Shown in pieces: positions 8,375 to 18,647 of a stretch of DNA of 64,000 nt (its first letter is position 1; each line of letters opens with the position of its first letter). Under the pieces are notes generated by a model. It saw only the letters and a list, made by a program, of their open reading frames with translations. It did no database searches and was not told the DNA's origin. The DNA comes from QWHO01 sp039809865 (GTDB lineage Bacteria; Vulcanimicrobiota; Xenobia; Xenobiales; QWHO01): assembly GCA_039809865.1 (NCBI GenBank), contig JBDHVW010000041.1, forward strand, positions 1-64,000, given 5' to 3'. A program made the position numbers and the translations under genes.

Positions 8375-11300
8375 TCAGCGAACAATCACCTTGTCGCTGC
8401 TGCTCCGACCAAACGTCTCCGGGTTGTACATCTCCTCGGCCCTGGCCGGGGGGACGACGAACTCGCCCGGAGTGGTGGCGCGGCAGACATAGCTATACTC
8501 GTAGACGCCCGACCAGAGCAACGTGGTGAAGGCCTCGGCCCGCTCGTCGCGCAAGTTCTGATGCTCGTACCAGGTGCCCAGCCAATACCAGTATTCGCCG
8601 CGCGCCTTCGGATCGGCCGGGACGTCACCCGTGACGGCCAGAGCGGGGTTCATCGACTCCAGACCGGCCGGCATCGGATCCACCAGCGCCACGTGGTAGC
8701 GCCGCGAAGGCGCCGCCATCGTCACGCGCACGCGCACCCGCGAGCCAGACTTGATGACCCAGACCCCATCACTCCCGCGGGACACGTCCGAGGGCGTGTC
8801 CACCGCCTCGTACACCCGCTCCACCGCGAACCCGTGGTCCGAGGGGTCGAGCTTCAAGGATTTCGGAGCATACTCCATCCCCAGGCGATAGTAGAGGCGG
8901 CCCACGCCGGTCTTGGACAGCACCAGGTTCTGGGTGCCCTTGTCGGCCAGCCAGCTCATCGGCACGCGCACGTTCTGGCGGTCGACCTGGCGGCCCTTGA
9001 ACGTCTGCTCCCCGGCGAACTGCGAGCCCAGCCAGATGCGGGCCACGAAGTCGGGCGTGGTCTTCTCGTAGGTGTTGAAGTATCGGTCCAGCGCCAGCAA
9101 CACGAAGCAATTCTCCTGGGTGTTAAGCCAGTGACCGGCGGTGCGGTGGGCCAACAGGCCGCGCACCAGCTTGGGAATGATGTCGTTCTTGGGCTGGTCC
9201 TCGATCAGCGCCTCCAGCAGGATGCCGTCGGCGCAGCGATCGGAGGCCAGCACCATCCAACCGCTCTCCTCGTTGAACCCGGTCACGAAGTGAGCCGTGC
9301 CGGCTTCCTCGGTGACCCGGTTGGCCAGGAACGCGCGGATGGCAGAGACCTCGCGAGCGGAGCCCGGGTCCTTCGAGAGCACGTAGAGGATCCAGCCCAC
9401 CGCCTCGATGGGCAGCTTGTCCACGCCCCCCGCGTCGGCGATGAGCCAGCGCGCCTTGGCGTAGTCGCTGTCCTTCATGCGATGGCGCACGTAGACGGCG
9501 TAAGCGGTGATGAGCCGGCGCGCATCCGGGCCATACCAGCCCGGGATGTGCGACTCGATGTTCTTGAGGTACTGCGAGCTGCGCGCCAGCATCTCGTCGG
9601 GCACCGTGAAGCCCTTCTCGCGGGCGCGCACCAGCGAGTGAGCGACGTGCACGGAGAGGTAGGGCCATGTCTCGGTGGACGTGTTCCAGAACCCGAAACC
9701 GCCGTCATAGGTCTGCAGCAGCTTGAGGCGCTCGATGTCCTGAGCTACGCCCGCCTTCAGCTCGGCGGGCGAGGGCAGCTGGGCCGCTTTGAAGGCCGTC
9801 AGGACGTCCTTCAGGGCGGCGATGGCCATCACTCGCGACGACACCTGCTCGGAGCAGTCGAAGGGATAGCGCACCAGGTAGAGCACCGCGTCGGTCAGCT
9901 CCTGGACGGCGGTCGAGCTGATGGTGACGTCCAGGCCGCCATACTGCGGGAAGACCTCCGAGGGCGCCTTCACGGGCTGGGAAATCGCGCCTTCGTCGAT
10001 CTGGCCGTAGGTCGCGAACGCTTCGCTGGTGGCGGGCGTCCACACCGGCAGGTTGAACTCGGCCGCATCGGCCGCACCACCGGACACCGCGCCCACCTGG
10101 AATGCCGCCGTGCCCGCCTTCTCGGCGGCACTCGGGAAGCGCACTTCGACGCGGTTGTTGGCAGGCACGCTCAGGGCATAGCCCGGGGCGCCCGTCAGGG
10201 AGGCGTTGGAGGAGCGAGCCACGACCTGCACCTCGAGCGGACGGTCGGTCTGGTTCTGCAGCACCACCGGCAGCTCGAAGCGGTCGCCGAAGTTGAGGAA
10301 GCGCGGCGGCGAAGGCCGCACCATCAGGGGCAGGCGGGCCACCAGGGCCGACTCGCCCTTGCCAAAGTCGCGGCCGCGCGCGGCCAGGGCCACGATGCGG
10401 TAGCGCGTAAGGTTGTCGGGCAGCTTGAACGGGACGGTCGCCATGCCCGAGGCATCGGTCTTGACCACCGGCGCGAACAGCGCATTGGGATTGAAGTCGG
10501 TGCGCACGTTGATGGGCGTGTCGGGGCTCGACTGCCGCTCGTCGTCTTCGAAAGAAGCCAGGCCGGCCTCGGAGCGCGAAACCTCGTTGGAGGCGCTCTT
10601 GCGCATCGCCGTGGTGGCGGGTGCGGGCGCCGCCATGGGGCGCGCCGGGCCGTCCTTGTCGCGGGCGGCCTGCTCCACCACCTGCTCGAGCTGATCCAGC
10701 TCGGCCAGCACGACGAGCTCGCGGTTGTGATGGTCCTCGACGCCGGCCGGACGGCCGCCGTAGAACACGTTGAGCGGGTCGGGGAACTGGTAGCCCGAGA
10801 GGGCCAGCACCGCTTCGTCCACCACGAACAGCGCCACTTCGGTGCCGGCCGCAGGCTTGCCGTCGGGACCGGTAACCGCCACGCGGAGCGAGGTCTGGGC
10901 GCCCGGGTCGAGCGACGGCGAGGCCGGCTCGACGGCCACCTTCAGCGTGCGCTGGTAGGGCGGGATCGAAAGGTTGAGGGTGCCCGCCGCATAGGCCGGG
11001 CGCCGCGAGGGGGGACGCTCCACCGAGCCCACCAGGTCGACCTGGACGTAGAGGTTGGGCACCATGCCCTCCTCGATGGGAACCTTGAGCACCATCGAGG
11101 GGCCTTCCATGCGGAACCGCTCCGTCTTGAGGATGCCCGTGCGGCGCAGCGTCAGCACGCCTTCGGCCGGGTAGAACGGGGCCTGCACGAGGATCTCAGC
11201 GGTGTCGCCCGCGCGGAACTCCTTCTGGCTGGGGATCAGCGTGACTTGCTGCTGCTCCACCTTGCGCTCGGGAGGCTGCTTGCCGCCGGCCACCCAGATG

Positions 11301-14300
11301 GTCAGATCGCTTTGATTCAAGCGCCCTTTGTCGTCGCTCCCGCGCACCTCGACCTTATAGGTGCCTCCGGCGGGGGTCTGGAAGCTCAGCTTGACGGGCG
11401 CCGAGGAGCCCGACACGGCGGACTGCTTCTGCACGTCGGTCTGGGTGGAGCGGTACTGCCCGTCGACCACCTCGTAGTCCTGGCGGTAGACCTTCACCTC
11501 GAGAGGCCGGCCCGCCAGAGCGGCGCCTTCGCGATCGCAGGCGAGGATCTCCACCTCCAGCGGCTGGCCCTTCTCGAGGAACGAGCGGGGCGTCTTGAGC
11601 CCGATGTAGAGGTCGCTCGGATGCACCATCACACTCGTGGTGGCGCTCCACTGCTGGCGGTTGACGTCCGTCACGGAGGCCTGGGCCCGCACCACGGTGG
11701 GGCTCGGGGGATCCACGGACCGAAAGTCGATCTTCACGTGGTGCGTGCCATCGGCATCGGTGCGGCCCTGGAAGCTCTGGTAGGTGTTGGCGTTGGGAGT
11801 CTGGTAGTAGCGGCCCTCCCAACCCCAGCCCCACCAGGGGACCCAGGTGCCAAAGCTGTACTCCGAGCGTCCCGGCGGGGTGAACGACGTGGCGCTCGAG
11901 CTGACCGACCATTGCACCGGCGCGCCTGCCAGGCCCCCTCCAGCGTAGTACTTGGCGTTGACCGTTACAGTGGCCGACTCGCCCACGATGGACGTGCTCG
12001 GGTCGGCGCTGGCCGTCACCTCGAACTCGGGGCGGCGGAACTCCTGAATCTGGAAGGCGTGGTTGTAACTGGTGCCGTCCATCCCGGAGGCGGCGGCGCT
12101 CAGACTGAGGTTGGCCTGGCCCAGGTTGGGCGTCTTGGGCAGCTTGAGGACGAGGTCCCAGCCCCCCTCCGCGCTCACCGGGGCGGTGCCCTTGAGAAGC
12201 TCGTTGCCCTGGGAGTCGTTCAGCGTATAGCTGATGCTCTTCACCTCGCCATTGAGGGCGCTGATGTCGCCCTTGGGACCGGCGCCATAGCGACGCAGGA
12301 AGCCCTTCAGGTGAACCTCCTCGGCCGGGCGATACATCTTGCGGTCATCCACCACGAACCAGCTCAGCGAGTCGCTGCGGGCCACCAGATGCCAGCCGGA
12401 GTTATAGCCCCAGTAGTAGGCGTTCTGGGGCAGCATGGCCACGTCCCCGCCCTTGCTGGCCACCAGGACGGGCGTGGTTCCGCTGAGGGCCAGCCGGCCC
12501 AGGCCATCGGCGCCGGTCTCGCCCGTGACGGCTTCCTTGCCATCGTTGCCCAGCAGCGCCAGGCGAGCGCCGCCAACCGGAGCGCCGTCCTTGAGGGTGG
12601 TGACCCACCCCTGCAAAGTGCGGTCGTCGTTGGCCGCGTCCAGCCCCAGGTCGGTCACCTGCACCCAGGCCACGACCCGCTGGCGGCGCCAGTCTTCTTT
12701 GGGCTGCACCGCGGGCTGAATCTCGACCACGGCCATCCCGTGGCCGTCCTTGAGAGCCTTCTTGAGATCGATGCGGACCTCGGTCAGCTCATCCGGCTGG
12801 GCCCCGGTGGGCACCGACCCGTTGAAGACGACCTGGCCCGGCGCCACGAACGGCGTCTTGTGGGTCTCGGAGGCGAGCCGCTCGCAGTAGGTGCGCCAGT
12901 CGGCGGGCGTGACGGAGTTGATGCGCACCTTGAGGTCTTTGTGGTTGATACAGTAGACGGAGTAGTTGGGGGGTCCGTACGGGTCCACGATGGCGAGCTG
13001 GCCGCCCAGCTGGATCAGCTGCGGGTCGGCCGAGCCCACTTTGAACGTGAGGGTCTGCTCCTTCTCGAGCCGCTGGCCGAAACTGTCGGGAAGCTCGGGG
13101 GAAAGCTTGACGGTATAAGTCGTGCGGCCCTTCGACTCGCCCCGAATCACCAGGGCCTGGCCGCTGGCGTCGATCTTCATGCGCGGCAGCGCGGGGGTGA
13201 CGGTGACCATCGAGCTCTGGAACTTCCTGGTGTCGATCGGGTTGTTGAACTCGATCATGAACGGGGTCAGCGGCGGGCAGTTATCGTTCCAGCCGCAGCG
13301 CGAGCTGGTGACGACGAACTTGTCATAAGTGCGGAAGGAGAAGCTCTGCTCCGACTTCGTGGTAAGCGGGCCCTCCAGGGACGGCGTGTTGGGTCCCACG
13401 GTCACCGCGTAGCTGGTGGCCGGGGTCAGGTTGGTGGTGGCTTTGAAGGCCACCAGGCGATTCTTGGCGACGCTCTTGACGGGCGATTTCAAAATCTCGG
13501 CCTCGGTCGCCATGCGCAGCGGCACAGGCGGGTTGAGCTTGATCGTAGCAAAGACCGCCTTCGGATCGATGTCCTGGTTCATCACCACGTACATCAGCGG
13601 GTCCAGGGGCTGCGGGTAGCCGGTGTTAGGGCTGCTCGACTCGACGGTGACGGTGGGGGTGCTGAAGCTCCAGCTGACGGCGCTCGCCAGCGACTGTCCG
13701 CTGGCTGATTTCGTGCCGGCCGGGATGGTGGCCGTGTAGCTGGTGGACATCGGGAAGCGCGCCTTGACCGTGCTGCCTCCGCGCGGGTCGAACAGGATGG
13801 TCTGAGAGCCCACCCAGCGCCAGTTACCGGGCGGCTGCGGGGTGAGCTTGACGGGCAGCTCGTTCTTCAGGTCATCGTGGCTGGTGATGGCGACCATCGG
13901 CTGGTTGAACGTGACGGAGAGCTGCGGAGCCACGGGAACATCGCCCTCGGGCGACTTGCGCAGCACCTGGAGGTCCCGGGGCGGAACGGCGGGGACGTCG
14001 GGCTTCTGGGGCGGCGGGAACGGCTGCTGAATGGTCTGACCCGTGCGCGGCGGCGGCTGCGACTTCTCGCGCATCGCGAAGTCGGTCGTCTGGCCCGGAA
14101 CCTTGAACGGCGGGAGCCGCTTGAGCACGGCCTCGGCCTCGGCCTGGCTCAGCGGACGCGTCTGGGCCGTCGGATTGGGGGGCTCGGCGCCCTCGGGGGC
14201 CCCTCCCTCGCTGAGCTGGAAGATCAGTCCCGTGGGGGCGGGGGCGGCCTCCTCGACGGAGTCCTCCTCCTGGGCGCGCAGCGCGCCCCACGAGACGATC

Positions 14301-14332
14301 AGCAGGATAAGAAGCAGAATGCGTAGCCGCAT
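8375..14332 (-). CDS. Alpha-2-macroglobulin family protein, thioester type
   Basis: A 1985-residue exported protein that would trap proteases in the periplasm or at the surface. Residues 1-20 are a signal peptide. Ig-like macroglobulin domains follow, with the MG2-type segment WFVVDDRKMYRPAEEVHLKG near 657 and the MG-type VALFVVDEAVLALSGY near 1160. The A2M core FKLPDNLTRYRIVALAA lies near 1300. The thioester motif DCSEQ is at Cys1493, inside the alpha-toroid domain, so the covalent-trap form is retained. Length is at the high end for bacterial A2Ms. No penicillin-binding protein PbpC, a frequent partner, is seen nearby. ATG 14332 is preceded by GGGAG at 6 nt. It lies downstream of the zinc-ribbon gene on the same strand. 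Confidence 0.93.
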   Translation of the reverse strand: MRLRILLLILLIVSWGALRAQEEDSVEEAAPAPTGLIFQLSEGGAPEGAEPPNPTAQTRPLSQAEAEAVLKRLPPFKVPGQTTDFAMREKSQPPPRTGQTIQQPFPPPQKPDVPAVPPRDLQVLRKSPEGDVPVAPQLSVTFNQPMVAITSHDDLKNELPVKLTPQPPGNWRWVGSQTILFDPRGGSTVKARFPMSTSYTATIPAGTKSASGQSLASAVSWSFSTPTVTVESSSPNTGYPQPLDPLMYVVMNQDIDPKAVFATIKLNPPVPLRMATEAEILKSPVKSVAKNRLVAFKATTNLTPATSYAVTVGPNTPSLEGPLTTKSEQSFSFRTYDKFVVTSSRCGWNDNCPPLTPFMIEFNNPIDTRKFQSSMVTVTPALPRMKIDASGQALVIRGESKGRTTYTVKLSPELPDSFGQRLEKEQTLTFKVGSADPQLIQLGGQLAIVDPYGPPNYSVYCINHKDLKVRINSVTPADWRTYCERLASETHKTPFVAPGQVVFNGSVPTGAQPDELTEVRIDLKKALKDGHGMAVVEIQPAVQPKEDWRRQRVVAWVQVTDLGLDAANDDRTLQGWVTTLKDGAPVGGARLALLGNDGKEAVTGETGADGLGRLALSGTTPVLVASKGGDVAMLPQNAYYWGYNSGWHLVARSDSLSWFVVDDRKMYRPAEEVHLKGFLRRYGAGPKGDISALNGEVKSISYTLNDSQGNELLKGTAPVSAEGGWDLVLKLPKTPNLGQANLSLSAAASGMDGTSYNHAFQIQEFRRPEFEVTASADPSTSIVGESATVTVNAKYYAGGGLAGAPVQWSVSSSATSFTPPGRSEYSFGTWVPWWGWGWEGRYYQTPNANTYQSFQGRTDADGTHHVKIDFRSVDPPSPTVVRAQASVTDVNRQQWSATTSVMVHPSDLYIGLKTPRSFLEKGQPLEVEILACDREGAALAGRPLEVKVYRQDYEVVDGQYRSTQTDVQKQSAVSGSSAPVKLSFQTPAGGTYKVEVRGSDDKGRLNQSDLTIWVAGGKQPPERKVEQQQVTLIPSQKEFRAGDTAEILVQAPFYPAEGVLTLRRTGILKTERFRMEGPSMVLKVPIEEGMVPNLYVQVDLVGSVERPPSRRPAYAAGTLNLSIPPYQRTLKVAVEPASPSLDPGAQTSLRVAVTGPDGKPAAGTEVALFVVDEAVLALSGYQFPDPLNVFYGGRPAGVEDHHNRELVVLAELDQLEQVVEQAARDKDGPARPMAAPAPATTAMRKSASNEVSRSEAGLASFEDDERQSSPDTPINVRTDFNPNALFAPVVKTDASGMATVPFKLPDNLTRYRIVALAARGRDFGKGESALVARLPLMVRPSPPRFLNFGDRFELPVVLQNQTDRPLEVQVVARSSNASLTGAPGYALSVPANNRVEVRFPSAAEKAGTAAFQVGAVSGGAADAAEFNLPVWTPATSEAFATYGQIDEGAISQPVKAPSEVFPQYGGLDVTISSTAVQELTDAVLYLVRYPFDCSEQVSSRVMAIAALKDVLTAFKAAQLPSPAELKAGVAQDIERLKLLQTYDGGFGFWNTSTETWPYLSVHVAHSLVRAREKGFTVPDEMLARSSQYLKNIESHIPGWYGPDARRLITAYAVYVRHRMKDSDYAKARWLIADAGGVDKLPIEAVGWILYVLSKDPGSAREVSAIRAFLANRVTEEAGTAHFVTGFNEESGWMVLASDRCADGILLEALIEDQPKNDIIPKLVRGLLAHRTAGHWLNTQENCFVLLALDRYFNTYEKTTPDFVARIWLGSQFAGEQTFKGRQVDRQNVRVPMSWLADKGTQNLVLSKTGVGRLYYRLGMEYAPKSLKLDPSDHGFAVERVYEAVDTPSDVSRGSDGVWVIKSGSRVRVRVTMAAPSRRYHVALVDPMPAGLESMNPALAVTGDVPADPKARGEYWYWLGTWYEHQNLRDERAEAFTTLLWSGVYEYSYVCRATTPGEFVVPPARAEEMYNPETFGRSSSDKVIVR

Positions 14333-14406
14333 GAGGAACTCCCAGAATGAGATGCTTAAGGGGTCGAAAAGTCCCCGGGTATTATTCCGAGGAGGGAGAG
14401 GGACCT

Positions 14407-15600
14407 TCAAGGTTTGATCTTGTCGATGTTGAGGGCCTTATCGCCCACGTCGGTGGCGCCGCCGCCCTCGGTCAGGCTCTCCTCGCTGTCGAGGCGCACG
14501 GCGTCAAAGCCGCGACCATCCGAGACCAGCACCTCACCGTAGCCGGGGGCGTAGTAAGCGGTCTCGACCACCTCGACGGCGGCATTCTCGCGCTTGACCT
14601 TCAGGCATGGAAATTTGTCGAAGCCGAGGTCGACGCTCTCGTCCATGGCCAGGACCTCGCAGTCGTAGCTGCCGTCGTTCCAGGTGGAGCCGACCGCCAG
14701 ATTGTTGGGAAGCCAGAGGGTGGCCTCGTCCGGCGAGGAGTCGAGCACCTTGTAGACGCCGTCGGAGCGGGCGATGAAGTGGTAGACCACGTCGCCCTCG
14801 CTGGTGGCGGAGAGCACGGTGCGCAGAATGCCACGCTGCAGCACCGTGGTGGTCTCGGTGAGAGCGACCCCCTGGGACGGGTCATCGGCAAAGCGCGTGG
14901 TCAACTTGCGCACGGTGTAGAGCGCGGGAAGGTAGGTCTCGGCGTTGGCCAGGTCCTCGGGCGTGAGGTGCGGCCGCATCATGTTGTAGGGGCGCTCGAA
15001 GGTCCAATCCTCGGTCTCGCCCGAGTCCTTGACGAGCGTCAGGCGCAGCTCGTTGCCGTCGCGGGAGATGCTGCCCTTGACGGTGACCGGATTGTCGCCC
15101 AGCTTGGCGGTGCCTCCGAGCCGATCGTCGCCCTTCGTGTTCTTGAGCGACAGGGCGTACTTGTCGCCCACGCCCACCCAGGTGTCGTCGACCACCATGA
15201 GCTTGAGGACCTTCTTGCTTGGGACGTTCTCGCCCGGCAGCCAATCGCCGGCCAGGTAGTCCATCTCCAGCGGAATGTAGTAGCCCTCGTCCTCGGTCGG
15301 CGAGGCGCTGGGCGACTCGGCGCTCTTCTCCGGCGTGGGGGTCTCGGTGGGCGTACTGGTGGTGACCGCGACGGTCGTGGTCGTCTTGGAAACATCCGGG
15401 GTGGCCGGCGAATGGTGCTGCATGGCGGCCACGCCGCCGCCGATGAGGAGCAGCGCGGCAAAGGCGCCCAGCACGGCCAGAAGCATCGTATTGGAGCCTT
15501 TCTTGGGAGACGTCCCGGCGGGAGGGGTCACGGGGGCGCCGCAGCTCAGGCAAAAGCTCTGGTCATCGCGCATCGGCTGGCCGCAGCTGTGACAGGTCAT
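14407..15600 (-). CDS. Zinc-ribbon, single-pass membrane protein
   Basis: A 397-residue protein. Residues 1-24 are a short zinc ribbon (CHSCGQPMRDDQSFCLSCG; Cys 3, 6, 17, 20). A transmembrane helix follows at about 38-60, then a Thr/Pro/Ser linker and a 270-residue domain presumed extracytoplasmic. The tail contains repeated beta-strand-like segments (YYAPGYGEVLVSDGRG) seen in many exported proteins of unknown function. Its ATG overlaps the stop of the preceding gene as ATGA, so the two are translationally coupled. Function is not known. Confidence 0.75.
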   Translation of the reverse strand: MTCHSCGQPMRDDQSFCLSCGAPVTPPAGTSPKKGSNTMLLAVLGAFAALLLIGGGVAAMQHHSPATPDVSKTTTTVAVTTSTPTETPTPEKSAESPSASPTEDEGYYIPLEMDYLAGDWLPGENVPSKKVLKLMVVDDTWVGVGDKYALSLKNTKGDDRLGGTAKLGDNPVTVKGSISRDGNELRLTLVKDSGETEDWTFERPYNMMRPHLTPEDLANAETYLPALYTVRKLTTRFADDPSQGVALTETTTVLQRGILRTVLSATSEGDVVYHFIARSDGVYKVLDSSPDEATLWLPNNLAVGSTWNDGSYDCEVLAMDESVDLGFDKFPCLKVKRENAAVEVVETAYYAPGYGEVLVSDGRGFDAVRLDSEESLTEGGGATDVGDKALNIDKIKP

Positions 15601-16016
15601 GGCGCTTTGGGGGTGGCTCCCAGTCGGGTGACGGGCGTCTCGAGGTAGACCAGTTCGTAGCCCGAGATGCGCCAGGTCTTATCCTCGTCCTCGGACAGCC
15701 AGACGTTCTCTTGAGCCTGCACGCCCTCGTCGAACGTGCTCAAGATCTTGACCACGGCCCAGCCCTCGCCGTGCACCAGTTCGAGCGCTTTGTGCCCCTT
15801 CGCCTCGCCGAAGCGGGCGCGCGACTCCTTGAGCTGGTTGAGAACCGCGGAACGGCTCTTCTCCTTCTTGACCGACTCGGCCAGGCCGCCGTAGATGGGG
15901 CCTTTATCCTCGGCGTCGACCCGCGCCAGCCAGCGCAGCGCCGTGCCGCGCAACTCCTCGTCGGGAGGCGCCGCGGCCAGCAGCGAGAGAGCCAGAAAGA
16001 TGACGAGCCATCGCAT
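15597..16016 (-). CDS. Small secreted protein, DUF4019-like
   Basis: A 139-residue protein with an N-terminal signal peptide (MRWLVIFLALSLLAAAPPDE). The pattern of a Trp-rich helix, LNQLKESRARFGEAKGHKAL and GWAVVKILSTFDEGVQAQENVWLSEDEDKTWRISGYEL resembles DUF4019-type proteins, which look like exported NTF2-like folds. ATG 16016 was preferred over GTG 16019. It sits 39 bp after the pseudopilin gene and is coupled to the zinc-ribbon gene, so it probably belongs to the secretion operon transcript. Its role is unknown. Confidence 0.65.
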   Translation of the reverse strand: MRWLVIFLALSLLAAAPPDEELRGTALRWLARVDAEDKGPIYGGLAESVKKEKSRSAVLNQLKESRARFGEAKGHKALELVHGEGWAVVKILSTFDEGVQAQENVWLSEDEDKTWRISGYELVYLETPVTRLGATPKAP

Positions 16017-16055
16017 CACCCGCGGGGGTTAGACGCCGAGGGTGCCGGGCCCTGT

Positions 16056-16616
16056 TCAGTCGCTGGTATAGTAAGGCAACTGAATCAGGGTCTCGAGTTT
16101 CTGGGTCAGGGTCTCGTGAGCGCCCGCCGCGCGGCGGACCTGCTCGCTCACCTGCACCTGCACGCGCACCGTGTTGAGGGACAGGTGCTCGAAGGAAGCC
16201 GCATCCAGCTTGGTGGCCAGGACGCGCGAGTCGGGGCCGGGCGGGTCGATGCGCCGCATCGTCAGGGCGCCCCCGGCGAAAGCGATCTCATAGAGATAGA
16301 AGTGCGGCGCGCGCGGCGTGATGGCGGTGGTCCCGAAGAGGTCCTCGGTGGACGACCAGCGGATGCTGGTGCCGCTGCCGCCCACAGCGGGCAGGTAGAT
16401 AGCTTCCTGAGTGGTGGTCGGCGGGATGGCCGTGCTCAGGAGAGGCTCCAGGCGTCGCACCGCCTCGCGGGCTTTCATCTGCATCGCCAGGTGGCCCTCG
16501 CCGTGCCGTACGCTGGTCATCGTCAAGCCGAAAATGTTCAACAGGGCGATGGACAGGACGCCCATCACGGCCATGGCCACCAGCACCTCGGCCAGGGAGA
16601 GGCCGCGCCGCCTCAC
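16056..16616 (-). CDS. Prepilin-like protein, GspJ/PilW-like
   Basis: A 186-residue minor pseudopilin. The N-terminus MRRRGLSLAEVLVAMAVMG has the prepilin peptidase site (Gly|Leu, Glu at +5 of the mature protein) followed by a hydrophobic helix. The rest is a globular beta-rich domain. The GTG start overlaps the upstream stop as GTGA. Order after the other two pilin genes suits GspJ or PilW, which cap the pseudopilus tip; assignment between type II secretion and type IV pilus is not certain from sequence. Confidence 0.8.
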   Translation of the reverse strand: MRRRGLSLAEVLVAMAVMGVLSIALLNIFGLTMTSVRHGEGHLAMQMKAREAVRRLEPLLSTAIPPTTTQEAIYLPAVGGSGTSIRWSSTEDLFGTTAITPRAPHFYLYEIAFAGGALTMRRIDPPGPDSRVLATKLDAASFEHLSLNTVRVQVQVSEQVRRAAGAHETLTQKLETLIQLPYYTSD

Positions 16617-17050
16617 GTGCGGCGGTGGAGAGCCCGCATGTCCACGCTCTTCTCCACTCCCTTCTCGGACCAGTAGACCCGCACTCGAATCTCCGCCAGG
16701 TCGGCCTTATAGTCGTCCGCCGCGCCCGTCTTGGCGGCCTTCAAGGGGACCATGGTGAGGTTGCGCGTCATGCCCGTGTTGGCCGGCATTCCGCTGGGGC
16801 CGCCGAAGGGCGCGTTGTCCAGCGCCACGCGGGCGGCGGCGCCGTCGTTGAGCGGGGCGACGAACGGCAGGTTGCGCGAGCGGCACTCGTCGATCAGGCG
16901 GCGCGCGTAGGCCGTGCCCTCGGTGACCCGCGCGCCCTGCTGCCCGCCGCGCAATCCGAAGGCGACGGCCGAGACGACGGCCAGGATTCCCACCGCGATG
17001 ATGCCGATGGCAAAAAGCACCTCGAGCAGCGAGAAGCCCCTACTGGACAA
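16613..17050 (-). CDS. Prepilin-like protein, GspI/PilV-like
   Basis: A 145-residue pseudopilin with prepilin signal RGFSLLEVLFAIGIIAVGIL (cleavage Gly|Phe, Glu at +5). The TTG start at 17050 overlaps the end of the preceding gene by 11 nt. The segment GLRGGQQGARVTEGTAYARRLIDECRSR after the helix matches GspI/PilV-type minor pilins. It is followed with overlap by the GspJ-like gene. Confidence 0.8.
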   Translation of the reverse strand: MSSRGFSLLEVLFAIGIIAVGILAVVSAVAFGLRGGQQGARVTEGTAYARRLIDECRSRNLPFVAPLNDGAAARVALDNAPFGGPSGMPANTGMTRNLTMVPLKAAKTGAADDYKADLAEIRVRVYWSEKGVEKSVDMRALHRRT

Positions 17051-18629
17051 GCGCCTGCTCCTTCCACGAGATCACCCGGCATTTGCCGCCCGAGGTCGGG
17101 TAAAAGGGCGGCGGGTCGGTCGCAAGCTGGGAGTCGTAAACCACCCTGGGCCAGTAGCCGCTGGCGGCGGCCGTGGCGTAGCTGGTAGCGCCGCCCAGTA
17201 CCGTGCCCTTGCCCAGGGCATAGGCCTCGACGTGCGAGCCGAACAGCTTGAAGTAGGCCGCCGGCGTCACGGAGGTATTCTCGATCAAGAGTCCCCCGGT
17301 CGAGCCCTTCTTGCCGGCCAGGATGGCGGCATAGAACATCATGTTGCCGCGCTCGGCCAGGGGGAAGTCGGCCACGCGCACGTTCTGGGCGACCAGGCCC
17401 AGCGTGTCGGCCGTGCCCACGGGCGGATTGCCCGGCGTGGTATCGGCGCGGAGCAGGTTGTGGGTCAGGCGGATATCTTTGTCATTGGCCATGTCCACCG
17501 CGATGGTGCGCTTGCGGCGGTTGGTGCCGTAGAGCGAGTTGATGTCGCCCGTTCCGTAGACCATCCCGTTGGGCAGGCCCGAGTAGACGGTCTCGGTGGC
17601 CCCCGGACCGACCACGAGCGTGTCTCCCACGTTGACCACGGTGCCGCCTGGCGACGTAATGGCCGTGTCGCTCACTTCGGTGACCGAGTAAATATTAGCG
17701 CCCTGCGTGACGGTCATGACGCTGTTGTTGCCGCCGTCCACGGCCAGCACCATCTCGTCCACGTCTCCCACGATATAGACGCCGGCCCCCAGCGTGCCCG
17801 GAATGGTCGCGCTCTGATTGAGGTAGACACCGGGAGTGGTCGGGAAGGCCCCGTTGTTCCAGGCCGCCTTGGCCTGGGGAGCCGCATTGTTGGGGAACTC
17901 GACCTTAGCCACCCCCGTCGAGAGACCGGGACGCCCTCCCTGATAGATCAGGTTATAGCGGGCCGGGATCGGGTTGCCCATAGCGTCATAGGGGTTGCTG
18001 TCGTAGGAGACCCCGTCGGGGGTCAGGTTGACGCCGCTGACCTCGACGCCCGATTTGAATACCGGCAGACCGCCAATCCCGTAGATGCTGGTCAGGTTGA
18101 TGAGGCCCAGACTGCCGTTGACGTGCACCGGGCCTTCGAAACGCTCGGGGAAAGCGGTCAGGTTGGGCACGGACGAGTCCAGCAGCCAGGCCCACCTGGC
18201 CAGGCTCTCGCCCGTCTGCACCCAGGTCTCGACCTGGCGGACAGGCGTGCCCTGGTAAGAGGCGATCGAGCGCATGAAGTAGATGCGGCCCGCCGTGGCG
18301 CCTCCGCGGGGGTAGGTCTGAGCCTCGCACATCACGTGCACGCGCCAGGTCCAGTCGCCCAGCGTGCCGTTGCGGTCCTCGGTGTAACTGGCCGAGGTCA
18401 TGCTGGGGAAGGGCTCGCGGTTGGCGTCGAGCTCCTGGCGCAGCCAGGCCATCGTGTCCTGGATGCCCGCGTCGGCCACCAGACTGCCTTCGTTGTCGAG
18501 CGCGAACCGGTTGGCCGAGCGAAGCTCGCTGGGGACCAGTCCGAGATAGGCGTAGGCCATGAATGAGATGACCATCATGAAGAAAATGGCCAGAATCATG
18601 ACCGATCCGCGGCGATGTAAGGCTCTCAT
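17040..18629 (-). CDS. Large pilus-tip-like protein, GspK/PilX-like
   Basis: A 529-residue protein with a short basic N-terminus and one helix (RRGSVMILAIFFMMVISFMAYAYLG) like PilX/GspK, but without the classical Glu-5 prepilin site. The rest is Gly- and Asn-rich beta structure (PVHVNGSLGLINLTSIYGIGG) resembling DUF4900-type exported proteins. It lies 18 bp after gspF and before the two minor pilins, the usual place for the large tip subunit. It may hold the pseudopilus tip or be a substrate-facing adaptor. Confidence 0.65.
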   Translation of the reverse strand: MRALHRRGSVMILAIFFMMVISFMAYAYLGLVPSELRSANRFALDNEGSLVADAGIQDTMAWLRQELDANREPFPSMTSASYTEDRNGTLGDWTWRVHVMCEAQTYPRGGATAGRIYFMRSIASYQGTPVRQVETWVQTGESLARWAWLLDSSVPNLTAFPERFEGPVHVNGSLGLINLTSIYGIGGLPVFKSGVEVSGVNLTPDGVSYDSNPYDAMGNPIPARYNLIYQGGRPGLSTGVAKVEFPNNAAPQAKAAWNNGAFPTTPGVYLNQSATIPGTLGAGVYIVGDVDEMVLAVDGGNNSVMTVTQGANIYSVTEVSDTAITSPGGTVVNVGDTLVVGPGATETVYSGLPNGMVYGTGDINSLYGTNRRKRTIAVDMANDKDIRLTHNLLRADTTPGNPPVGTADTLGLVAQNVRVADFPLAERGNMMFYAAILAGKKGSTGGLLIENTSVTPAAYFKLFGSHVEAYALGKGTVLGGATSYATAAASGYWPRVVYDSQLATDPPPFYPTSGGKCRVISWKEQALVQ

Positions 18630-18647
18630 ATCAATAAGCGTAACACA

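Noticed and set aside
8207..13708. 1833-residue plus-strand open frame
   Set aside because: Antisense to the alpha-2-macroglobulin gene; the sequence is His/Arg/Gly-rich with no domain and arises from high GC at third positions.
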